This document shows, piece after piece, positions 26,823 to 34,219 of a stretch of DNA of 64,000 nucleotides. The stretch is from NCBI GenBank assembly GCA_017403155.1, contig JAFQOP010000011.1:62001-126000 (forward strand), in the 5' to 3' direction. Origin of the DNA: Clostridia bacterium. Its GTDB lineage: Bacteria; Bacillota; Clostridia; Oscillospirales; CAG-272. A model generated the notes under the pieces. It ran no database searches. It was not told where the DNA came from and saw only the letters and a list, made by a program, of their open reading frames with translations. A program made the position numbers and the translations under genes. Numbering within the stretch: position 1 is the stretch's first letter; each line of letters begins with the position of its first letter.

Positions 26823-29078
26823 ATGAGTAATGCCGATTTGATTTTTGACAGATTTCCCGATTTTATAAAGGAATACATCTACTCTCACGGCTGGAGTGAG
26901 CTGCGCGACATTCAGCTCGCGGCGGCGGACGTTATATTCAACAGCGAGGCAAACCTTCTTCTTTCGTCCTCCACCGCCTCGGGCAAGACGGAGGCGGCAT
27001 TCTTCCCGATAATTGCGGACATATACGACAATCCGAGCGAGGTGAAGTCGGTGTCGGTGCTGTATATCGCACCGCTAAAGTCGCTTATCAACGACCAGTT
27101 CTACCGTCTCGAGGAGGTGCTTGATGCGAGCGGAATTCCGCTCACGCACTGGCACGGAGACGTCGGTGCCTCGCACAAAACGAAGCTGCTGAAGAACCCG
27201 GAGGGTATCCTTCAGATAACGCCCGAGTCTCTTGAGTCGATGCTGATAAACCGCTCCAACGATATTCCGCGCATTTTCGGTGGACTCAAATACGTCGTTA
27301 TCGACGAGATACACGCCCTGATAGGTCAGGATAGAGGTAATCAGGTTATTTGTCAGCTCTCGAGGATTGGGCGGCTTATAGGTCATAATCCGCGTAGGGT
27401 AGGTCTCAGTGCTACTCTCGGAGACCTTACCGTAGCCGCAGAGTGGCTGGGCGCGGGCAGCGGCAGGGATACTACCGCACCCGTACCGCCGAGGCTGCCG
27501 CTTAAGTGGAGGCTTGGACTCGAGCACTTTTATATACAGAATCCACACGAATCGCAGACCGCCGATCCGAGTCGCTCTACGGCTCCCGACACCGATAAGG
27601 GTGGGCGAGCGCTGCTTGACGCAGGGTATGAGTTTCTCTATGACTCCGTATACGGCAAGAAGGCGCTCGTGTTCTCAAACTCGAGGGAGGAAACAGAGTA
27701 CGTTACCGCAACTCTGCGTCAGATAGCAAGGCACAGACGGGATAACGACGTTTTTCTCATCCACCACGGCAACCTATCCGCTTCGCTGCGTGAGGATGCG
27801 GAGCTGAAAATGAAGGATGACGGAGTCGGCTCGGTTGTTACCTGTGCTACTGTGACTATGGAGCTGGGTATTGATATCGGTCGCCTTGAGCGCGTTGCGC
27901 AGGTTGGCGCACCAACGACGGTGTCGGGCTTTCTGCAGCGACTCGGTCGCTCGGGCAGAAGAGGCGCGCCTCCCGAGATGATAATGGTATACAGAGAGGA
28001 GCAGGCGCTGCCAAACGCACCCCTGCCCGAGATTATTCCGTGGGAGCTGCTCCGCGGTATCGGAATAATCGATCTGTATTCAAAGGAGCGTTTTATTGAG
28101 CCACCGAAAATAAGGAAAATGCCCCTGAGTCTTGCTTTCCACCAGACACTCAGCACTATTGTCTCGCAGGGCGAGCTTGTGCCAAAGGCGCTCGCGGAGC
28201 GCGTGCTCTCACTGCCGCCTCTTTCAACGTTGCCGCGAGAGACTTACCGCGCGCTTATCGTGTCAATGGTAAACTCGGATTATCTCGAGATGACGCCCGA
28301 GGGCGGTCTTATAATTGGACTTGCGGGCGAGAGGATAATTAATTCTTATAAATTCTACGCAGTTTTCAAGGATAGCGAGGACTACACAGTTCGCTGCGAA
28401 AGCGAGGAAATAGGCACCATCACCAACCCCGTTCCCGTGGGCGACCGCTTTGCTCTGGCGGGCAGAGTGTGGGAGGTCAAGGAGGTTGATATGCCCCGCA
28501 AGCTCATCTTCGTCAAGGCTGTGGACGGCAAGATGGAGATATCCTGGCCGGGGGACGGCGGAGAGATACACACGACTCTTCTGCTTGCTATGCGCTCGGT
28601 GCTCCTCTCGGACACCGATTATGCGTATCTCGGGGAGAATGCAAAAACGAGGCTCGACAACGCCCGTCGCGTGGCACAGAACGCAGGGATGGATAAGAAG
28701 CTCGTTGTGTTCCTCGGTGGACAGAGCTTTGCGTTCTTCCCGTGGCTGGGCACGCGCTCCTTCCGAACTATGCGCCGCATTATGCAAAAGCATGCCTCGG
28801 AGCTTGGTATATCCGATATACAGAGCGAGGGCTGCTGCTATATCACCTTCAAGGCGAAGGACAGACGCGCAGGCGAGGAGCTGATTAGGGCGATAGGGAA
28901 TATCATAGAGCGCGACGGACTCGACACCGCCTCGCTTGTAGCCGACGGAGAGTGCCCCGTGTTCGATAAATTCGACGAGTATATTCCACCCGAGCTGCTT
29001 CGCGAGGCATATGCCGCCGACAGACTTCTTGACAGCGAGATACTTGAGAGATACCGTGATGGAGGGCTATACGTATGA
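26823..29078 (+). CDS. Lhr/BrxHI-like DEAD/DEAH superfamily 2 helicase
   Basis: A 751-residue ATP-dependent helicase. Motif I STASGKTE (50-57), motif Ia APLKSL, motif II DEIH (161-164), motif III SATLGDL (196-202), motif V-type ATVTMELGIDIG and motif VI QRLGRSGRRG (372-381) are all intact. The C-terminal half is a DEAD/H-associated, winged-helix-like region without a nuclease motif. Architecture matches Lhr-type helicases and BrxHI. The ATG at 26823 follows gaaaggag; the earlier in-frame ATG has no RBS. The stop overlaps the next start as ATGA. Confidence 0.9.
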   Translation: MSNADLIFDRFPDFIKEYIYSHGWSELRDIQLAAADVIFNSEANLLLSSSTASGKTEAAFFPIIADIYDNPSEVKSVSVLYIAPLKSLINDQFYRLEEVLDASGIPLTHWHGDVGASHKTKLLKNPEGILQITPESLESMLINRSNDIPRIFGGLKYVVIDEIHALIGQDRGNQVICQLSRIGRLIGHNPRRVGLSATLGDLTVAAEWLGAGSGRDTTAPVPPRLPLKWRLGLEHFYIQNPHESQTADPSRSTAPDTDKGGRALLDAGYEFLYDSVYGKKALVFSNSREETEYVTATLRQIARHRRDNDVFLIHHGNLSASLREDAELKMKDDGVGSVVTCATVTMELGIDIGRLERVAQVGAPTTVSGFLQRLGRSGRRGAPPEMIMVYREEQALPNAPLPEIIPWELLRGIGIIDLYSKERFIEPPKIRKMPLSLAFHQTLSTIVSQGELVPKALAERVLSLPPLSTLPRETYRALIVSMVNSDYLEMTPEGGLIIGLAGERIINSYKFYAVFKDSEDYTVRCESEEIGTITNPVPVGDRFALAGRVWEVKEVDMPRKLIFVKAVDGKMEISWPGDGGEIHTTLLLAMRSVLLSDTDYAYLGENAKTRLDNARRVAQNAGMDKKLVVFLGGQSFAFFPWLGTRSFRTMRRIMQKHASELGISDIQSEGCCYITFKAKDRRAGEELIRAIGNIIERDGLDTASLVADGECPVFDKFDEYIPPELLREAYAADRLLDSEILERYRDGGLYV

Positions 29079-29836
29079 TGTACGATCTTCTTGCCTCTGT
29101 TTACGATGAGATAAACGGAGATATATCCTATCCCGAGTGGGCGGATTTTATAGAGAGAATTATCAGTGATAATTACACTGCGGGCAAGCCCGAGCTGGTG
29201 CTCGACCTCGGGTGCGGCACGGGAAGCATGACGATAGAGCTCGCCCGTCGCGGCTATGATATGACGGGCATCGACCTCTCGCCCGAGATGCTCGACGTTG
29301 CAAGAGAGCGCGCCGAGGAGGCGGGAGTTGGGGACAAAATGCTCTGGCTGTGCCAGGATATGACGGAATTTGAGCTCTACGGCACCGTAGACGTTGCCGT
29401 TTCCTGCCTCGACTGCCTTAATCATCTCACCGAGGACGGGGAACTGAAAAAATGTCTCTCTCTGGTTCATAATTACCTTATCCCCGACGGACTGTTTATC
29501 TTTGATATCAACGGACGGGCAAAGTTCGAGAATATCTATGCGTCAAACAGCTACGTTATGGAAACGGAGGGGGCTATGTGCGTGTGGCAGAACGACTATG
29601 ACCCCGAGGAGGAGCTGTGCGGCTTTTATATAACCCTCTTTTCCGAGAGGGATGACGGAACGTATGAGCGATACGACGAGGAGCAGTGTGAGCGAATGTA
29701 TACACTCGACACGGTAAAAAGGCTGCTCGGGGAGGAGGGCTTTGAGCTTATCGGTGCTTATTCCGATTATAGCCTCACACCCGCAACGGATGAAAGCGAA
29801 AGAATATACGTCGCCGCAAGGTGCATAAAGGAGTAG
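29075..29836 (+). CDS. Class I SAM-dependent methyltransferase (YqeM-like)
   Basis: A 253-residue Rossmann methyltransferase. Motif I is LVLDLGCGTGSM (residues 42-52), acidic motif II GIDLSPEML, motif post-II LCQDMTEF, and motif IV VAVSCLDCLNHL. The overall pattern resembles YqeM, whose substrate is unknown; the absence of a DPPY/NPPY motif argues against a DNA adenine methyltransferase. It starts inside the helicase stop codon (ATGA), so translation is coupled to the helicase, yet similar genes are often found next to hslO. Confidence 0.85.
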   Translation: MMYDLLASVYDEINGDISYPEWADFIERIISDNYTAGKPELVLDLGCGTGSMTIELARRGYDMTGIDLSPEMLDVARERAEEAGVGDKMLWLCQDMTEFELYGTVDVAVSCLDCLNHLTEDGELKKCLSLVHNYLIPDGLFIFDINGRAKFENIYASNSYVMETEGAMCVWQNDYDPEEELCGFYITLFSERDDGTYERYDEEQCERMYTLDTVKRLLGEEGFELIGAYSDYSLTPATDESERIYVAARCIKE

Positions 29837-29844
29837 AATGTAAA

Positions 29845-30732
29845 ATGGAAAACAAAAAGTCAACGATATTAAGAGGTATGACCCGCGATGGCTCTGCGAG
29901 AATACTCGTTATTAACTCCACCGAGCTTGTTAATGGGATGATTCGGGCGCATAAGACCACCCCTACCGCCACCGCCGCACTTGGCAGAACGGCAACGGCG
30001 GCATCCATGATAGGCACTATGCTGCCCGAGGACGGGGATACAGTTACCATCACCTTTGCGGGAGACGGCGAGGCAGGCAAGGTTATAGCGGTTGCCGACT
30101 ACTTCGGTAACGTTAAGGGATATATACAGAACCCGATGGCAAATCCGCCGAAGAAGCCAAACGGCAAGCTCGACGTCGGCGCAGCGATAGGCAGAGGCAC
30201 TCTCAGCTTTGTCAAGCAGCTTGGCAAGGGTGAGCCGCAGATAGGCATGACCGAGATAGTGACGGGCGAGATAGCGGAGGATATTGCCTCCTACTTTGCT
30301 AACAGCGAGCAGGTGCCGACCCTCCTTTCTCTCGGTGTGCTTGTTGACAAGGATTATACCTGCCTTGCCGCAGGCGGAGTTCTCGTGCAGCTGCTGCCCT
30401 TTCCCGACGAGTCGATAGTTGATATTCTGGAACGAAATGCGAGTGCACTCGGAGGAGTATCTCATCTCTTTGAGCGCGGACTCTCCAACAAGGAGATTGC
30501 GGATATAGCTCTCGAGGGTATTCCATACGACGTGTTCGATACCGTAGAGGTCGAATACAGATGCGATTGCTCCCGTGCTAGGATGCTCGAAAAGATGCGC
30601 TCCCTCGGTAGCAAGGAGCTTCTCGGTCTGCTCGACGAGCAGGAGGCGGAGGGCAAGGAGCGCACCCTTACAGCTGCGTGCCGCTTCTGCAACAGCGAAT
30701 ACACCTTTACCGAAAAGGAGCTTATAAAATAA
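29845..30732 (+). CDS. hslO: Redox-regulated chaperone Hsp33
   Basis: A 295-residue holdase activated by oxidative and unfolding stress. The N-terminal domain has the family segments RGMTRDGSARILVINSTELV and AALGRTATAASMIGTML; the C-terminal zinc switch is CDC (CxC) and CRFC (CxxC), all four cysteines present. The in-frame codon at 29821 overlaps the methyltransferase; ATG 29845 after aaaggag is preferred. It is probably cotranscribed with the methyltransferase. Confidence 0.95.
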   Translation: MENKKSTILRGMTRDGSARILVINSTELVNGMIRAHKTTPTATAALGRTATAASMIGTMLPEDGDTVTITFAGDGEAGKVIAVADYFGNVKGYIQNPMANPPKKPNGKLDVGAAIGRGTLSFVKQLGKGEPQIGMTEIVTGEIAEDIASYFANSEQVPTLLSLGVLVDKDYTCLAAGGVLVQLLPFPDESIVDILERNASALGGVSHLFERGLSNKEIADIALEGIPYDVFDTVEVEYRCDCSRARMLEKMRSLGSKELLGLLDEQEAEGKERTLTAACRFCNSEYTFTEKELIK

Positions 30733-30739
30733 ACCCTTT

Positions 30740-30779
30740 CCCTCGCCGTCGCATATAGTGATGGCGAGGGGATTTTTTT
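30740..30779 (+). terminator. Terminator of hslO
   Basis: An 8-bp stem (ccctcgcc / ggcgaggg) followed by ga and T7. Confidence 0.8.
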
Positions 30780-30797
30780 GCCCCACGGGGAGAGTAT

Positions 30798-31322
30798 ATG
30801 AATTTTTTGTCCGAACGGAATATACGGCAGCACCGCGAATACGTACGGGAGCTGGAGCACCGATATTCGATTTTTGTGAAGAGCTATCCCGTCCTTGAGG
30901 GGAAGGATGCTGTGGGAATACGTTTATCACGCATCGCGAGAGGGGAGAGGGAGGAGGCTTTGCGGCTATACTGTGAGCTTGCGGCGCACCGCCTTTTTTT
31001 CTCCTCCTTTTGCGACAGATGCGTGAGATGCGCTGCGATTGCCGAAAGGTACGGCAGCGAGGCGAGCTTTTTGCATGAGCTTCTCCGCTATTCTCTGGAG
31101 AGGGAGGGCTTTTTGCTCATTTACGTTGACAGACGAGGGGAGGTCCGTTACAGTGCGGGCAGGGAATACTGCGATATATTCCTGCGTCAGTCCCCCTCGC
31201 TTGCGGTTGATTTGTGTGAGCATGCATATCTTCCCGACTACGGGTTTGATAAGTACACCTATCTGAAAAGGGCGCTCTCCTTCCTCGATTTGTCAAAAAT
31301 TACAAAGGATATTGCAAAATAG
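30798..31322 (+). CDS. Divergent iron/manganese superoxide-dismutase-fold protein
   Basis: A 174-residue protein that I align along its length with Fe/Mn SODs. HREYVREL (12-19) aligns with HQTYVTNL of E. coli FeSOD, so Tyr15 equals the gateway Tyr34. AAHRLFF gives His64 (ligand His73), and DLCEHAYLPDYGF gives Asp138 and His142 (ligands Asp156 and His160). The first ligand His26 aligns with Arg7, and the GSGW tryptophan is replaced (EGFLLIY). A CxxCxxC cluster (72, 75, 78) follows the second ligand. It may be a pseudo-enzyme or bind metal differently. It lies just after hslO, behind a terminator. Homology was judged by eye. Confidence 0.65.
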   Translation: MNFLSERNIRQHREYVRELEHRYSIFVKSYPVLEGKDAVGIRLSRIARGEREEALRLYCELAAHRLFFSSFCDRCVRCAAIAERYGSEASFLHELLRYSLEREGFLLIYVDRRGEVRYSAGREYCDIFLRQSPSLAVDLCEHAYLPDYGFDKYTYLKRALSFLDLSKITKDIAK

Positions 31323-31340
31323 AAAAAATAATGCTAGAAT
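31312..31340 (+). promoter_or_regulatory. Promoter of the phosphofructokinase gene
   Basis: TTGCAA, 17-nt spacer, TAGAAT, overlapping the end of the preceding gene. Confidence 0.6.
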
Positions 31341-31371
31341 ATAGGAAGTAACGAAAATAAGGAGAATTTCT

Positions 31372-32604
31372 ATGAAAATTCTTAAAGGAAATGCGGTAGT
31401 CGGACAGTCAGGCGGTCCCACCGCGGCAATAAACGCCACACTCTCGGGTGTTATCAGAGGGGCGCTTGCCGCAAAGGAGGAGGGGATTATAAACACCCTC
31501 TACGGAATGAGAAATGGCATCGAGGGATTTCTTGAGGAGAGAATGATTGACCTCACCGAGAGGTTTAGAGACGGTGCGGAGCTTGATATACTTGAGCAGA
31601 CACCTGCGGCGGCGCTCGGCTCCTGCCGCAAGAAGATGAAGTCTGCCGACGCCGATCCCGACACCTACAAGAGACTTCTCGAGATTTTCAAAAAGTATGA
31701 TATTCGATACTTCTTCTACATAGGCGGCAACGATTCGATGGATACTGTGGCAAAGCTCTCCGAGTATGCGCGCTCGAACGACTATGAGCTGCGTGTTGTC
31801 GGCGTGCCCAAGACTATTGACAATGACCTCGCCGCTACTGACCACACCCCGGGCTTCGGCTCTGCGGCAAAGTACGTTGCTACGACTCTTAAGGAGATAC
31901 TCCGCGACGTCTCCGTCTACACTATGAAGGCTGTCACGATAGTTGAAATAATGGGTAGAGATGCGGGCTGGCTTACCGCTTCGGCAGCGCTCCCGAAGCT
32001 CTCCGGCGGTCTTGCACCCGACCTTATCTACCTTCCCGAGCGAACCTTTGACGTTGAGGAGCTTATTGCATCGATAGAGAAGACCTTTGAGGACCATCCT
32101 GCCGTGCTCGTTGCGGTATCGGAGGGAATACGCATGGCTGACGGCACCTACGTCGGTGCCAGCGGCACAAAGACCGATGCCTTCGGTCACGTTCAGCTCT
32201 CGGGTGCGGGCAAGGCGCTTGAATACATAGTTAAGGAAAGACTTGGCTGCAAGGTACGCTCCATAGAGCTCAACCTCCCCCAGCGCGCTGCGGGACACCT
32301 GCTCTCGGGGTGTGATATCGAGGAGTCCGTTAAGGTTGGAATGGGTGCTGTTAAGGTTGCCGCAGAGGGCAGAACGGGTGTCATGATGACTATCGTAAGA
32401 GGCGACGGTGATGAATACACCTCCTCCGTCGGATGTGCCGAGATTTCTAGGATAGCAAACGCGGTGCGCGGTGTTCCCGACGAGTATATCAACGATGAAT
32501 CCAACGGTATCACCGAGGCAGGACTGCGTTATCTCGCGCCCCTTATTGAGGGCGAGGTAAATGTTGTTTACGAGCACGGTCTGCCGAAGCACATTGTTCT
32601 TTAA
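31372..32604 (+). CDS. pfp: PPi-type 6-phosphofructokinase
   Basis: A 410-residue phosphofructokinase. The phosphoryl-donor loop is GQSGGPTAAINATLSG and the catalytic-site motif is GGNDSMDTV; the Asn-Asp in GGNDS instead of GGDGS is the mark of pyrophosphate-dependent enzymes (pyrophosphate-fructose 6-phosphate 1-phosphotransferase). PKTIDNDL provides the catalytic Asp, and the MGRDAGWLTA segment binds fructose 6-phosphate. The reaction is reversible and saves ATP in anaerobes. Monocistronic. Confidence 0.93.
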   Translation: MKILKGNAVVGQSGGPTAAINATLSGVIRGALAAKEEGIINTLYGMRNGIEGFLEERMIDLTERFRDGAELDILEQTPAAALGSCRKKMKSADADPDTYKRLLEIFKKYDIRYFFYIGGNDSMDTVAKLSEYARSNDYELRVVGVPKTIDNDLAATDHTPGFGSAAKYVATTLKEILRDVSVYTMKAVTIVEIMGRDAGWLTASAALPKLSGGLAPDLIYLPERTFDVEELIASIEKTFEDHPAVLVAVSEGIRMADGTYVGASGTKTDAFGHVQLSGAGKALEYIVKERLGCKVRSIELNLPQRAAGHLLSGCDIEESVKVGMGAVKVAAEGRTGVMMTIVRGDGDEYTSSVGCAEISRIANAVRGVPDEYINDESNGITEAGLRYLAPLIEGEVNVVYEHGLPKHIVL

Positions 32605-32656
32605 TATGAGTTAAAGTGGGGCAGAACGAATATTTTCTGCTTGTGATATTTTTTAC

Positions 32657-32693
32657 GACGGGTGCGCTCTGCGTACCCGTCAAACTTTTTTTT
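32657..32693 (+). terminator. Terminator of the phosphofructokinase gene
   Basis: Stem gacgggt...acccgtc followed by aaac and T8. Confidence 0.8.
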
Positions 32694-32703
32694 GCTTTAC
32701 TAC

Positions 32704-32732
32704 TTGATTTTCTTACACCCGTGTGCTAGAAT
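32704..32732 (+). promoter_or_regulatory. Promoter of the SAM riboswitch and metK
   Basis: TTGATT, 17-nt spacer, TAGAAT; it ends 19 nt before the aptamer. Confidence 0.75.
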
Positions 32733-32751
32733 ATAGAGGAATTAAATAATA

Positions 32752-32835
32752 CTTATCAAGAGTGGCGGAGGGACTGGCCCTGTGAAGCCCGGCAACCTAT
32801 ATGAAAATATAAGGTGCTAAATCCCGATAGATGAG
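32752..32835 (+). promoter_or_regulatory. SAM-I (S-box) riboswitch aptamer
   Basis: The sequence has the S-box signature in order: cttatcaagag, tggcggaggga, ctggccctgtgaagcccggcaacc split by a short stem, then ggtgctaaatcc. P1 is formed by cttatc (32752-32757) and gatgag (32830-32835). It should sense S-adenosylmethionine and repress metK downstream, the expected feedback. Confidence 0.95.
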
Positions 32836-32845
32836 TGTATCACAC

Positions 32846-32884
32846 GTGCTCGGGAGTTGCGCCGCAATTTTCGGGTGCTTTTTG
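32846..32884 (+). terminator. Riboswitch-controlled terminator before metK
   Basis: A long stem (gtgctcggga with ttttcgggtgc, several G·T pairs) topped by gttgc/gcaat and followed by a T-run. The 5' arm overlaps nothing else than the riboswitch expression platform, as expected for an OFF switch. Confidence 0.75.
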
Positions 32885-32915
32885 TTTGATAGGACATCAG
32901 ATTGGAGAAACGATT

Positions 32916-34100
32916 ATGAAGAAAATGCTTTTTACCTCGGAGTCTGTAACCGAGGGACATCCCGACAAAATATGCGACAAGATTTCTGACGCGGTGCTTG
33001 ACGCAATCCTCGCCGAGGACCCGATGAGCCGCGTTGCGTGCGAGACCTTTGCGACCACCGGTATCATAACCGTTATGGGTGAGATTACAACCAATGCGAA
33101 GTTCGACGTGCAGAAGATAGTGCGCGATACCGTAAACGAGATAGGCTATAACAGAGCAAAGTTCGGCTTTGATGCCAATACCTGTGCTGTGCTCAGCTCT
33201 ATTCATGAGCAGAGCGAGGATATCGCACTCGGTGTGGACAAGTGCCTTGAGGCAAAGGACGGCGATATGACCGACGCGCTTGATACGGGTGCGGGCGACC
33301 AGGGACTTATGTTTGGCTATGCGTGCGACGAGACTCCCGAGCTTATGCCGCTGCCCATCTCTCTTGCACACAAGCTGGCAAAGAAGCTCACAGAGGTGAG
33401 AAAATCCGGCAAGCTCTCCTACCTCCGTCCCGACGGAAAGACGCAGGTGACAGTAGAGTACGTTGACGGAGAGCCCAAGAGAGTAGATACCGTCGTTGTA
33501 TCAACTCAGCACAGTGCGGAAATCGACAGTGCTACTATCCGCAAGGATATAATTGAGCAGGTTATCCTCCCTGTTATACCGAGCGAGCTTATGGACGGCA
33601 AGGTAAATATCTACGTAAACCCCACGGGCAGATTCGTCATCGGCGGTCCTCAGGGCGACACAGGTCTTACCGGTAGAAAGATAATAGTTGATACCTACGG
33701 TGGATATTCCCGTCACGGAGGCGGTGCATTCTCGGGTAAGGACCCGACCAAGGTGGACAGAAGTGCGTCCTATGCGGCTCGCTACGTTGCGAAGAATATA
33801 GTAAAGGCAGGACTGGCAAGAAGATGCGAGGTGCAGATAGCCTATGCCATAGGCATAGCTCGCCCCGTTTCGGTAATGATTGACACCTTTGGCACTGCAG
33901 TGTGCGATGAGGAGAAAATCAGCGCAGCCGTGGACAAGCTCGTTGACCTTCGACCTGCGGCAATCATCGAGAAGTTCGACCTGCGCAAGCCGATATACAA
34001 GGAGCTTGCGGCATACGGACACATGGGCCGCGAGGAGCTTGGTGTCAAGTGGGAGACGTGCGATATCGCCGACGAGCTGAAGAAGCTTTGTCTCGGTTAA
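32916..34100 (+). CDS. metK: S-adenosylmethionine synthetase
   Basis: A 394-residue enzyme that makes S-adenosylmethionine from methionine and ATP. The start [20 protein letters not shown] with the ATP-binding GHPDK and the signature [17 protein letters not shown] are intact; length is typical. The open frame extends upstream into the riboswitch, but the ATG at 32916 after ttggag is the real start. Regulation is by the SAM-I riboswitch directly upstream. Confidence 0.98.
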   Translation: MKKMLFTSESVTEGHPDKICDKISDAVLDAILAEDPMSRVACETFATTGIITVMGEITTNAKFDVQKIVRDTVNEIGYNRAKFGFDANTCAVLSSIHEQSEDIALGVDKCLEAKDGDMTDALDTGAGDQGLMFGYACDETPELMPLPISLAHKLAKKLTEVRKSGKLSYLRPDGKTQVTVEYVDGEPKRVDTVVVSTQHSAEIDSATIRKDIIEQVILPVIPSELMDGKVNIYVNPTGRFVIGGPQGDTGLTGRKIIVDTYGGYSRHGGGAFSGKDPTKVDRSASYAARYVAKNIVKAGLARRCEVQIAYAIGIARPVSVMIDTFGTAVCDEEKISAAVDKLVDLRPAAIIEKFDLRKPIYKELAAYGHMGREELGVKWETCDIADELKKLCLG

Positions 34101-34109
34101 GATACATAG

Positions 34110-34142
34110 AAAAAGGCGGACAAAATTTGTCTGCCTTTTTTC
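34110..34142 (+). terminator. Terminator of metK
   Basis: Stem aaaaaggcggacaaa / tttgtctgcctttttt with one G·T pair, followed by a T-run. Confidence 0.9.
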
Positions 34143-34152
34143 TTTTTTGCGC

Positions 34153-34194
34153 TTGATAAATCTTTGATATTCTGTTATACTATAACAGTATAAC
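34153..34194 (+). promoter_or_regulatory. recD2 promoter with an overlapping palindrome
   Basis: TTGATA, 17-nt spacer, TATACT. The -10 box lies in a perfect inverted repeat gttatact-ataac-agtataac (34174-34194), which could be an operator. Confidence 0.65.
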
Positions 34195-34219
34195 AAATTC
34201 GTCGAAGGGAGGGCTCGTT

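Noticed and set aside
23842..29078. Complete BREX system
   Set aside because: Only BrxD-like and BrxHI-like proteins are present. No pglZ, pglX, brxC/pglY, brxA, brxB or brxL in the surrounding genes.
29075..29836. DNA adenine methyltransferase belonging to a restriction-modification pair
   Set aside because: No (D/N/S)PP(Y/F) catalytic motif or target recognition domain; it resembles small-molecule/YqeM-type methyltransferases.
31408..32592. 394-codon minus-strand frame over the phosphofructokinase gene
   Set aside because: Antisense shadow; the plus strand holds the full PFK motif set.
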